Shown here: in pieces, positions 1 through 4,559 of the stretch
Numbering within the stretch: the stretch's first letter is position 1
Layout: the number at the start of each line of letters is the position of its first letter
Origin: an uncultured Eubacteriales bacterium
Lineage (GTDB): Bacteria; Bacillota; Clostridia; Oscillospirales; Oscillospiraceae
Assembly: GCA_900548615.1 (NCBI GenBank)
Contig: URKW01000126.1
Location: 1 to 5,154 of the forward strand
DNA length: 5,154 nucleotides
Reading direction: 5' to 3'
Program-made: the position numbers and the translations under genes
Notes under the pieces: model-generated
What the model was told of the DNA's origin: nothing
The model's database searches: none
The model's input: only the letters and a program-made list of their open reading frames with translations

Positions 1-8
1 AGATGCTA

Positions 9-25
9 CGGCAGCATAGCTGCCG
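9..25. other. Perfect small inverted repeat
   Basis: CGGCAGC (9-15) and GCTGCCG (19-25) form a perfect 7-bp stem around the loop ATA. It sits just before the terminator at 37-63. No start codon with a ribosome binding site is visible nearby. One plus frame ends in TAG at 17-19 and another in TAA at 36-38, so this may be the 3' end of a gene entering from the left, but the frame cannot be decided. The role of the hairpin is unknown. Confidence 0.35.
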
Positions 26-36
26 AGATCGACACT

Positions 37-63
37 AAAAACATGCCACCGGCATGTTTTTTT
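37..63 (+). terminator. Rho-independent terminator, possibly bidirectional
   Basis: A-rich left arm plus ACATGCC (41-47) pairs with GGCATGT (51-57) around the loop ACC. Including the flanking A/T pairs the stem reaches 11 bp (37-47 with 51-61). The plus strand has a run of seven Ts (57-63), so it best serves a plus-strand gene that ends at or before the left edge. The minus strand has a run of five Ts, so it could also stop transcription from the right. Confidence 0.8.
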
Positions 64-77
64 AACGTGTCGACATC

Positions 78-180
78 GGTCACTGGCTCAGAATGACAGG
101 GCGGACAGAGTCGTCCGCCCCTACGCACGAACACCGTACCCATCGCGTCGATCGTGGCGGGCCGATGTGGGCATCGGCCC
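78..180. repeat. Composite intergenic repeat, copy 1
   Basis: Three modules lie side by side. At 78-98 the minus strand reads TGTCATTCTGAGCCAGTGAC, a degenerate match to the element that starts at 2488. It is followed directly by hairpin GGGCGGAC (99-106) / GTCCGCCC (113-120) and then CTACG. After a 38-base spacer comes hairpin GGGCCGATG (159-167) / CATCGGCCC (172-180) with loop TGGG, followed by CTGCG. The same modules recur in the same order at 2488-2621. Short open frames through this stretch are repeat translations. Apart from these modules and the two flanking terminators I see nothing else in bases 64-220. Confidence 0.75.
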
Positions 181-220
181 CTGCGCACCGGCCAGCGATA
201 GATTATTAAACCCTGATACC

Positions 221-251
221 GCAAAAAGACCGCCATCGGCGGGCTTTTTGC
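221..251 (-). terminator. Rho-independent terminator of the alaX-vanY unit
   Basis: GCAAAAAG (221-228) pairs with CTTTTTGC (244-251), and the inner stem CCGCC (230-234) pairs with GGCGG (238-242) around loop ATC, with one A/G mismatch between the two stems. Read on the minus strand, the GC-rich core is followed by TTTTT. It begins 11 bases after the TGA stop of the carboxypeptidase gene, the usual position for an intrinsic terminator. Confidence 0.8.
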
Positions 252-262
252 TTATCTCTTTT

Positions 263-1207
263 TCACTTCTTCACCTGTGCCAGATATTCCTCCAGACACA
301 GATCATTGTCCATGATGTATCGGGCTGCTTCCACGCCCACATAGCGGTAATGCCACGGCTCGTAGATCACGCCGGTGATATCCTCCTTGCCCTCCGGGAA
401 ACGGAGGATGAAGCCATAGTCGGCGCAGTGCTCCATCAGCCACGTGTAGGCCGCCGTGTTGGCGAAGGTCTGCTCCAGCGTATAGTCGCCGCTGCCGCCC
501 ACGTCCATGGCAAGGCCGCAGTTATGCTCGCTGAAGCCGGGCCGCTTGACGATGGTGCCGCCCACCTTCTGGGCCTCCAGATCGCTGTAACCCTTGTCGG
601 TGTACTGCTTCACCTTCCGCCAGTAGAGGGTGTTCTGCTCCTCCTTGGGACGGTAGGCGCTGACCACCGCCAGATCGTAGGCGCTGGCGTCCCGCAGCAT
701 TTGCTCCACGATATCGGTGATGCGGCTGTCCATCTGCTTGCCGCCGCTGACGGTGGTGAAGCTGACGTCGCTGTCATAGCCAGAGGGCAGGGGGTTCCAG
801 TCGTTCACCAGCAGCAGCTGCCAGTCCGGCTGTCCGCCGCCCTGATAGCTGTCCATCTGGACGTAGTGTCCCTTGGTGGAGTATTGCAGCAGCCCCGTGG
901 CGTCGATATACGGCTCGTCGCTGGCGGTCTGGGCAGGGTCGTCGCCGGTGTTATCGGTGGTGCCGGCGGGATCGTCGGCGGTGTTGGGGTCGTCGGTATT
1001 GTCGGGCTCCTCCGGCTTCTGGGTGTTGTCGTCGGGAGTGTTGGGCTGGTTCTGCTGGGTGTCGTCATGCTGGGGGGGGATCGCGTCGTGCTTGGCCAGT
1101 CCCACCACCACCAGCACCACCGCGGCAATCAGCACCACAAGGGCGATGACCCACACGATGGGAGCGGGGCCCCGGCGGCCATGATAGGTTCTTCTTCCGT
1201 TTTCCAT
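263..1207 (-). CDS. vanY: Membrane-anchored D-alanyl-D-alanine carboxypeptidase, VanY-like (peptidase M15B)
   Basis: The product is 314 residues and probably a zinc D,D-carboxypeptidase that removes the terminal D-Ala from peptidoglycan stem peptides outside the cell. Residues 1-16 are basic, 17-36 form one hydrophobic membrane segment with no lipobox or clear cleavage site, and about 41-98 form a low-complexity Asp/Pro/Asn/Thr linker. The catalytic domain follows, with SAYR (183-186), SEHNCGLAMD (226-235; likely zinc ligands His228 and Asp235) and EPWHYRY (283-289; catalytic Glu283 and ligand His286). All expected M15B catalytic residues are present. The ATG at 1207 is chosen because it has GGAGG nine bases upstream and the membrane helix follows at once; the frame remains open further upstream only inside alaX. 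The start overlaps the alaX stop by one base (TGATG), implying translational coupling. Nothing suggests a glycopeptide-resistance cluster, since vanR, vanS, vanH and vanX are absent. The symbol denotes the family only. Confidence 0.88.
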   Translation of the reverse strand: MENGRRTYHGRRGPAPIVWVIALVVLIAAVVLVVVGLAKHDAIPPQHDDTQQNQPNTPDDNTQKPEEPDNTDDPNTADDPAGTTDNTGDDPAQTASDEPYIDATGLLQYSTKGHYVQMDSYQGGGQPDWQLLLVNDWNPLPSGYDSDVSFTTVSGGKQMDSRITDIVEQMLRDASAYDLAVVSAYRPKEEQNTLYWRKVKQYTDKGYSDLEAQKVGGTIVKRPGFSEHNCGLAMDVGGSGDYTLEQTFANTAAYTWLMEHCADYGFILRFPEGKEDITGVIYEPWHYRYVGVEAARYIMDNDLCLEEYLAQVKK

Positions 1208-2358
1208 CAGTTCAGTCCTCCAAAAAAGCTGCGGATCTCCGCTTCTGTGCAGGCGGCGCTGCCCTGAGCAAAGCCGTCCCGTCCGCCGCCGCGTCCGTTC
1301 AGGGCGGCGTTCATGGTTTTGATGAGCTCCCGGATATCCGCGCCGGGGTGGATGACCGCGTACTTGTACGTGCCGTCCTGTCCCGCGAATACGGCGCAGC
1401 GTCCGCCGCACCGTGCCGCCGTCATGTCGCAAAGCCGCCGCGCCGCGTCGGACTCCATAGGCGGCTGCACCAGCAGCACATTACCCGCGCCGTCATATTG
1501 GGCGGCCAGCGATGCGAAATGCTCCGTTTCCAGCGCGTCGCACCGCTGCTTTACGGCGGAAAGCTCCTCCTTCAGCCGCGTCACGGCGGCGTGGGTGGCA
1601 TCGGGCTTCACCGACAGCTCGCGGCCGATGGCGCTGTTCTGCTGCCAGCTCAGCGCCAGATAGTCCAGCGCCCGCTGTCCGAACAGCACCTCCAGCCGCA
1701 CGCCGTCCCGGAACCTCTGCCAGCCGATGAACTTCGCCAGTCCCACCTGACCGCTGGTCTCCACGTGGGTGCCGCAGCAGGCGCACATGTCCGCGCCGGG
1801 AAACTCGGTGATCCGCACGGGGCCTTCCAGCGCCTTTTTGCTGCGGTAGGGCAGGGCGGCCAGCTCCGCCGGCTCGGGATAGCGGATGACGATGGGGTGA
1901 TTCTCCCAGATGTAGCGGTTGGCCCGGCGCTCGATCTCCAGCACGCCCTCCCAGGGAATGTCGGCGTTGTAGTCGATGGTGACGGTATCGGCTCCCATGT
2001 GGAAGCCGGTGTTGTCGCAGTGGTAGGTGCTGCACAGCATGCCGGAGACGATATGCTCGCCGGAGTGCTGCTGCATGTGGTCAAAGCGGCGCTGCCAGTC
2101 GATCTCGCCGGTGACGGTCTCGCCCACGGGCAACGGCTTGTCGCAGGTGTGATAGATCACGCCGTCCGCCTCATGAACGTCCCGTACATTAACGCCGCCC
2201 AGCGTGCCGTGGTCGGCGCCCTGTCCGCCGCCCTCGGGGTAGAAGGCGGTGCGGTCCAGCACCACCCGCCACGCCTTTTTGTCGGCGGCGCAGTCCAGCA
2301 CCGTGGCGTCGAACCGGCGCAGGAACGCATCCTGATAGTATAGCTTGATGGTTTCCAT
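1207..2358 (-). CDS. alaX: Alanyl-tRNA editing protein AlaX, long form with DHHA1 domain
   Basis: The product is 383 residues and resembles the editing and C-terminal parts of alanyl-tRNA synthetase without the catalytic core. AlaX proteins hydrolyse Ser-tRNA(Ala) or Gly-tRNA(Ala) in trans in the cytoplasm. The N-terminal domain has AFYPEGGGQ (38-46). The zinc-binding editing site is HSGEH (His98, His102) together with CACCGTH (Cys194, His198), matching the HxxxH and CxxxH pattern of the AlaRS editing domain. A short coiled-coil-like stretch (about 255-285) leads to a DHHA1-type C-terminus with the Gly-rich GRGGGRDGFAQGS (355-367). Length and domain order fit the long AlaX class. The ATG at 2358 is preferred over an in-frame GTG at 2388 because AGGGAG lies about seven bases upstream of it. 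It is first gene of a two-gene unit with the carboxypeptidase. Whether it edits Ser or Gly cannot be told from sequence. Confidence 0.92.
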   Translation of the reverse strand: METIKLYYQDAFLRRFDATVLDCAADKKAWRVVLDRTAFYPEGGGQGADHGTLGGVNVRDVHEADGVIYHTCDKPLPVGETVTGEIDWQRRFDHMQQHSGEHIVSGMLCSTYHCDNTGFHMGADTVTIDYNADIPWEGVLEIERRANRYIWENHPIVIRYPEPAELAALPYRSKKALEGPVRITEFPGADMCACCGTHVETSGQVGLAKFIGWQRFRDGVRLEVLFGQRALDYLALSWQQNSAIGRELSVKPDATHAAVTRLKEELSAVKQRCDALETEHFASLAAQYDGAGNVLLVQPPMESDAARRLCDMTAARCGGRCAVFAGQDGTYKYAVIHPGADIRELIKTMNAALNGRGGGRDGFAQGSAACTEAEIRSFFGGLN

Positions 2359-2372
2359 AGGCTTCTCCCTGT

Positions 2373-2388
2373 GTGGAAAATATTCCAC
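2373..2388. promoter_or_regulatory. Palindrome near the predicted alaX transcription start
   Basis: GTGGAA (2373-2378) and TTCCAC (2383-2388) form a perfect 16-bp dyad around AATA. It lies 15-30 bases upstream of the alaX ATG and just upstream of its ribosome binding site, so it would cover roughly +1 to +16 of a transcript made from the promoter at 2394-2422. It could be a repressor operator or an mRNA 5' hairpin. Its left half overlaps TGTGGAAAA (2372-2380), a DnaA-box-like 9-mer on the minus strand. Confidence 0.4.
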
Positions 2389-2393
2389 CCTTT

Positions 2394-2422
2394 AGTATGC
2401 CGCAAAACCGGGAAAAAGGCAA
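2394..2422 (-). promoter_or_regulatory. Candidate alaX-vanY promoter
   Basis: On the minus strand TTGCCT (2417-2422) and CATACT (2394-2399) are separated by 17 bases, each matching four of six consensus positions for a sigma-A promoter. The extended -10 reads CATACTA, which also fits the forespore sigma-G -10 consensus (CATnHTA), but no sigma-G -35 is seen at the right distance. Start of transcription would be near 2387, giving a leader of about 30 bases with the palindrome at 2373-2388 inside it. Confidence 0.4.
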
Positions 2423-2487
2423 GGGTTTTCTACTTGAGAGAGGGGAGGGGACGGGACGGCATCGGTAAACGTAAGGTGTTTTTGTGC

Positions 2488-2621
2488 TGTCATTGCGAGC
2501 CAGTGCGCACACTGGTGTGGCAATCCGTTTTTCCTTTTGTGGAAACGGAATGACAACGGCGGGGCACATTGGCCCCGCCCTACGGACTACACAAGGTGTG
2601 CGGCCGATGTGGGCATCGGCC
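2488..2621. repeat. Composite intergenic repeat, copy 2
   Basis: The element begins TGTCATTGCGAGCCAGTGCG (2488-2507) and closes with AATGACA (2549-2555), the complement of its first seven bases. Inside are nested stems ATTGC/GCAAT (2492-2496, 2520-2524), CCAGT/ACTGG (2500-2504, 2511-2515) and CCGTTT/AAACGG (2525-2530, 2543-2548). Next is hairpin GGCGGGGC/GCCCCGCC (2558-2565, 2572-2579), then CCTACG, and then GGCCGATGTGGGCATCGGCC (2602-2621) followed by CCTACAC. The last 20 bases are identical to 160-179. It is a non-coding, MITE-like or REP-like mosaic. Between the alaX promoter and this repeat (2423-2487) I see nothing. Confidence 0.78.
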
Positions 2622-2660
2622 CCTACACACAACCATCACCCTGTCTGCCCCTACGAAACC

Positions 2661-2696
2661 GAACAACAGGGCGGAGTTGCGTCCGCCCTGTTGTTC
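2661..2696 (-). terminator. Terminator hairpin of the lipoprotein gene
   Basis: GAACAACAGGGCGGA (2661-2675) pairs perfectly with TCCGCCCTGTTGTTC (2682-2696) around a six-base loop, a 15-bp stem that starts three bases after the lipoprotein TAA. The minus-strand tail (GGTTTCG) is only weakly T-rich, so termination efficiency is uncertain. The flanking CCCCTACG at 2648-2655 resembles the tail of the neighbouring repeat hairpins, so this terminator may have been recruited from the repeat family. Confidence 0.6.
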
Positions 2697-2699
2697 TCT

Positions 2700-3437
2700 T
2701 TATTCCGCCGCAGTTACGCTGCCCTGAGGCGTGATCTTGAAGCTTTTGCTGTTTTCTCCCGCCGCGCCCTTGGAGAAGGTGACCGTCCAGCAGCCGTCGA
2801 CCACGCTGTAGCGGCCATAGGCCATGTCGTACTCGCCGTCGTACTGAGCCGCGGCGGCGTCGATGGCCGCCTGCTCCGTCATGGCATCACGGCCGAACTG
2901 GGCGGTGCCCAGAATGGCCAGCACCTCGTCCCGCCCGGCTTCCCACGCCGCTTTATCCAGCACGCTGTCGGCGAACTGGCACACGTAATCGCCGGGGACG
3001 CTCTCGAAGTAAAGGTTCAGCCACAGGCCGTCGTCGCTCTCCTCCGTGTGCTGCCAGACCTTCTGGCCGCCAGAGAGTGTCAGCTCCTCACTGGTCACGT
3101 CGGTGCCGCAGATGCCGTAGCCATTGCGCCAGCACAGCAGCTCAAAGTCCAGCGCCTTATTGTCGGTTTTCCAGAAACGGATGCCCTCGGTGGTCGTGCC
3201 CGAGCGCTGCACCGCCTCCCACTGCCAGCCCTCCGGAATGGTCAGCGCCATGTCCACATAGCCGCTGGTGTAGGTTGCCGTCTCGCCGGTGACGGCGGGA
3301 GCGGGGTCGGGAGCGTCGATGCTGCCGGTGGGGTCGTTGTCCGGGGCTTTGGTGGAGCAGCCGCTCAGCGAGGTAACAACCGCCAGCGCCAGAACACAGA
3401 TCGCCGCCAGCACGATGAGGGAGAGGGAACGTTTCAT
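2700..3437 (-). CDS. Lipoprotein of unknown function with a possible PepSY-like C-terminus
   Basis: The product is 245 residues. MKRS and a hydrophobic helix (5-23) end in the lipobox LSGC, so Cys27 should be lipidated and the protein held on the outer face of the membrane. Residues 28-55 are a Pro/Asp/Thr-rich spacer. The middle (about 57-180) contains DMALTIPEGWQWE (62-74) and several Trp and aromatic residues, and looks like a folded extracellular domain I cannot name. The last 60 residues (EQAAIDAAAAQYDGEYDMAY, then CWTVTF, then KITPQGSVT) follow the pattern of one PepSY-type repeat: an Ala-rich helix, a W-V-F strand and a closing strand. The ATG at 3437 is chosen because AAGGA lies 11 bases upstream; the ATG at 3447-3449 overlaps that site and has none of its own. 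It is probably transcribed alone, with a terminator three bases after the stop. No partner gene suggests a role. Confidence 0.82.
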   Translation of the reverse strand: MKRSLSLIVLAAICVLALAVVTSLSGCSTKAPDNDPTGSIDAPDPAPAVTGETATYTSGYVDMALTIPEGWQWEAVQRSGTTTEGIRFWKTDNKALDFELLCWRNGYGICGTDVTSEELTLSGGQKVWQHTEESDDGLWLNLYFESVPGDYVCQFADSVLDKAAWEAGRDEVLAILGTAQFGRDAMTEQAAIDAAAAQYDGEYDMAYGRYSVVDGCWTVTFSKGAAGENSKSFKITPQGSVTAAE

Positions 3438-3524
3438 GGAAAGCACCATCCTTTCTGTTTATAAGACGCTGGGAGTGGGCAAAATGTTCCCGTCGGCAGC
3501 GAAAAAAGCGCAGGGAAAAGATGG

Positions 3525-3567
3525 TTTTCCACAGGACACCCACAGGTTTCCCACAAAGTTTTCCACA
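3525..3567 (+). promoter_or_regulatory. Tandem DnaA-box-like array
   Basis: Four same-direction 9-mers stand in a row: TTTTCCACA (3525-3533), ACACCCACA (3536-3544), TTTCCCACA (3547-3555) and TTTTCCACA (3559-3567). Starts are 11, 11 and 12 bases apart, about one helical turn each. The canonical DnaA box is TTATCCACA; units 1 and 4 differ at one base, unit 3 at two, and unit 2 at four. The array lies 88-130 bases upstream of the lipoprotein start and downstream of the DUF6291-like gene. It may be a DnaA-binding regulatory or replication-timing site, or a remnant of a replicon origin. Binding is an inference. Confidence 0.5.
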
Positions 3568-3601
3568 TTTTGAAGCGATGGGATGCAGAATGGGGGTCAG
3601 G

Positions 3602-3649
3602 GGTGTTTCTTTTCAGAATACCTTCTTTTCTCTTTTTTCTTTTCTTTTA
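3602..3649. other. AT-rich homopyrimidine/homopurine tract
   Basis: From about 3605 to 3649 the plus strand is almost entirely T and C. On the minus strand this is an A/G run directly after the last sense codon of the DUF6291-like gene. Read one frame back (-1) it encodes a Lys/Glu-rich peptide. It may be an eroded coding tail, an easily melted region beside the DnaA-box-like array, or both. There is no intrinsic terminator here for the gene ending at 3647. Confidence 0.45.
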
Positions 3650-3967
3650 TATAGCATCCGTTTGCATACACGGGCATTCCTCCTCTGTCTCCATGTCCTC
3701 CGTCATGTGGGCGGCCCAGCGTGCGCGGGCGGCGCGGCGGTTGGATTCCACCCGCTGCTGATAGCGTTCCCTGTCGGCGTCCATGCGGGAGGCCAGCAGC
3801 GGCCAGAAGCACGCCAGTGTGGCGCTGTGAAACTCCGGCACGACGCCGTTTTCTCCGTAGTCCAGAATGGCCAGCAGCAGTTCCTTCACCTCGTGGTCGG
3901 ACAGTCTTTCCAGCACAGGCTTCATGTCGAAATACATCAGGATGCCGGAGCGTTTGATTTGTGTCAT
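3647..3967 (-). CDS. Small phage-associated-type protein, DUF6291-like
   Basis: The product is 106 residues. The start at ATG 3967 is well supported by AAGGAGG eight bases upstream; an open frame continues to 4138 but crosses the rpsT terminator and has no site. The N-terminal helical domain (MYFDMKPVLERLSDHEVKEL at 11-30, then LLAILDYGE, then FWPLLASRMDADRERYQQR) fits small proteins annotated as DUF6291, which I recall near phage and integrative-element replication genes. A basic stretch (about 77-84, RRAARARW) precedes an acidic end and CMQTDAI. A short MQTDA-type tail is something I associate with this family from memory only. Molecular function is not known to me. It stands between rpsT and a lipoprotein gene with no integrase or other phage gene in view, so it looks like an isolated domesticated or leftover gene. 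No promoter is obvious. Confidence 0.72.
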   Translation of the reverse strand: MTQIKRSGILMYFDMKPVLERLSDHEVKELLLAILDYGENGVVPEFHSATLACFWPLLASRMDADRERYQQRVESNRRAARARWAAHMTEDMETEEECPCMQTDAI

Positions 3968-4027
3968 GAGCAGATCCTCCTTTGTTTTGGGCAGCGCCCT
4001 TTGTCCATGGAAGGCTCTTACCGGAAC

Positions 4028-4047
4028 GTTGCCCCAAACAGGGCAAC
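4028..4047. other. Hairpin in the leader of the DUF6291-like gene
   Basis: GTTGCCC (4028-4034) and GGGCAAC (4041-4047) form a perfect 7-bp stem with loop CAAACA. Neither strand has a T-run directly after it in the direction needed for a terminator. It lies 61-80 bases upstream of the DUF6291-like start and just downstream (minus strand) of the terminator-like element at 4053-4080. Confidence 0.35.
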
Positions 4048-4052
4048 AAAAG

Positions 4053-4080
4053 AAAAAAACGTCCCCCAAAAAAGAGGAAC
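4053..4080 (-). terminator. Second terminator-like hairpin after rpsT
   Basis: On the minus-strand RNA, GUUCCUC (4080-4074) can pair with GGGGGAC (4067-4061) across a U6 loop, using two G-U wobbles. One base later comes a run of seven Us (4059-4053). It lies 23 bases beyond the main rpsT hairpin, so it may be a backup terminator or an attenuator before the DUF6291-like gene. The stem is weaker than the first terminator. Confidence 0.4.
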
Positions 4081-4102
4081 ATTTTTCGTGAGACGGTGGC
4101 GC

Positions 4103-4134
4103 AAACAAAAACAGACGTCCGTTGGACGTCTGTT
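4103..4134 (-). terminator. Rho-independent terminator of rpsT
   Basis: AACAGACGTCC (4110-4120) and GGACGTCTGTT (4124-4134) form a perfect 11-bp stem with loop GTT. On the minus strand the stem is followed by TTTTGTTT. It begins 11 bases after the rpsT stop and indicates that rpsT is transcribed alone. Confidence 0.88.
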
Positions 4135-4145
4135 GCATGTGGTTG

Positions 4146-4409
4146 TTAACCGATCTTATTCAGCTTCAGGGTCAGAGCGGACTTCTTGTGAGCCGCGTTG
4201 TTCTTGTGCATCAAACCCTTGGCAGCAGCCTTGTCGATGGCCTTGACCGCCACCTTGTAAGTGCCCTCGGCCTCGGTGCGATCGCCGTCAACGGCAGCAG
4301 CCTCGAACTTCTTGATAGCAGTCTTCAGTGCGGACTTTTCGGCTTTGTTGCGGGCATTGCGCGCCTCTGCCACCAGAACACGCTTCTTAGCAGACTTGAT
4401 ATTCGGCAA
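4146..4409 (-). CDS. rpsT: 30S ribosomal protein bS20
   Basis: The product is 87 residues, the usual size for bS20, which binds 16S rRNA early in assembly of the small subunit. The N-terminus PNIKSAKKR, the basic Ala/Lys helices and the C-terminal motif KGLMHKNNAAHKKSAL are typical of the family. The start is TTG at 4409, read as Met: GGAGG lies eight bases upstream and the protein begins exactly where homologues start. The in-frame ATG at 4496 would add 29 unrelated residues and lies at the -35 box. Escherichia coli rpsT also starts with UUG and is autoregulated in translation, so the weak start may have a similar role here, which is an inference. The gene has its own promoter and terminator, and is divergent from gpr, a gene pair known from Bacillus subtilis. 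Confidence 0.97.
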   Translation of the reverse strand: MPNIKSAKKRVLVAEARNARNKAEKSALKTAIKKFEAAAVDGDRTEAEGTYKVAVKAIDKAAAKGLMHKNNAAHKKSALTLKLNKIG

Positions 4410-4417
4410 ACCAAACA

Positions 4418-4422
4418 CCTCC
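4418..4422 (-). promoter_or_regulatory. rpsT ribosome binding site that fixes a TTG start
   Basis: GGAGG, within GAGGAGGTG, lies eight bases before TTG at 4409. There is no ATG or GTG in frame at a workable distance, so this strong site decides the TTG start. Confidence 0.9.
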
Positions 4423-4467
4423 TCGGTTATGACATTAACGGAGACATAAAGTCCCACGCAGAATGAT

Positions 4468-4496
4468 ATTTTAGCATCTTTGCCCAGAAATTGCAA
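4468..4496 (-). promoter_or_regulatory. rpsT sigma-A promoter with upstream A-tracts
   Basis: On the minus strand TTGCAA (4491-4496) and TAAAAT (4468-4473) are separated by exactly 17 bases. Transcription would start near 4461, giving a leader of about 50 bases. Directly upstream of the -35, the minus strand carries A7 (4500-4506), A6 (4520-4525) and A6 (4536-4541), which resembles an UP element of the kind found at strong rRNA and ribosomal protein promoters. Confidence 0.8.
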
Positions 4497-4545
4497 GAGT
4501 TTTTTTCAGATTTGTCTACTTTTTTCGCAAAAATCTTTTTTGAAA

Positions 4546-4555
4546 GGCAAAATTA
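4546..4555 (+). promoter_or_regulatory. Candidate forespore (sigma-F type) -10 element for gpr
   Basis: GGCAAAATTA matches the sigma-F -10 consensus GGnRAnAHTW at every fixed position. A possible -35, GCAAA (4527-4531), fits GYWTA at four of five positions, but the 14-base spacer is one or two short. Transcription would start near 4562. A weaker sigma-G -10 candidate, CATTTTG, is at 4570-4576. In Bacillus subtilis gpr is read by the forespore sigma factors F and G, so the location is sensible, but this is a pattern match by eye. Confidence 0.35.
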
Positions 4556-4559
4556 ACAA

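Noticed and set aside
263..1207. Vancomycin resistance cluster
   Set aside because: A VanY-like enzyme alone is common in Gram-positive bacteria and none of the other van genes is present.
167..1267. Long plus-strand open frame opposite the carboxypeptidase gene
   Set aside because: It has no recognisable domain, has Val/Gly/His-rich composition typical of antisense reading of GC-rich DNA, and covers a gene with intact M15B catalytic motifs, a ribosome binding site and a terminator.
1348..2343. Long plus-strand open frame opposite alaX
   Set aside because: It is the antisense shadow of a gene with clear AlaX motifs; no ribosome binding site or known motif was seen.
2386..2388. GTG start for alaX adding ten residues
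   Set aside because: It lies inside the palindrome, has a poorly spaced ribosome binding site, and the ATG at 2358 has a good one.
2189..2632. Minus-strand frame through the repeats into alaX
   Set aside because: The N-terminal part is repeat translation and the rest is an out-of-frame reading of alaX.
3458..3463. TATAAA on the minus strand as a -10 box for the lipoprotein gene
   Set aside because: Transcription would begin inside the ribosome binding site and there is no -35 at 17 bases.
2484..3464. Plus-strand open frame across the repeat and opposite the lipoprotein gene
   Set aside because: Its first part is a translation of the repeat mosaic and the rest is antisense to a gene with a proper signal peptide and lipobox.
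3525..3567. CRISPR array
   Set aside because: The units are 11-12 bases and nearly contiguous, with no spacers of uniform length and no cas genes.
4494..4496. ATG at 4496 as the rpsT start
   Set aside because: It overlaps the -35 element and would add 29 residues absent from bS20.
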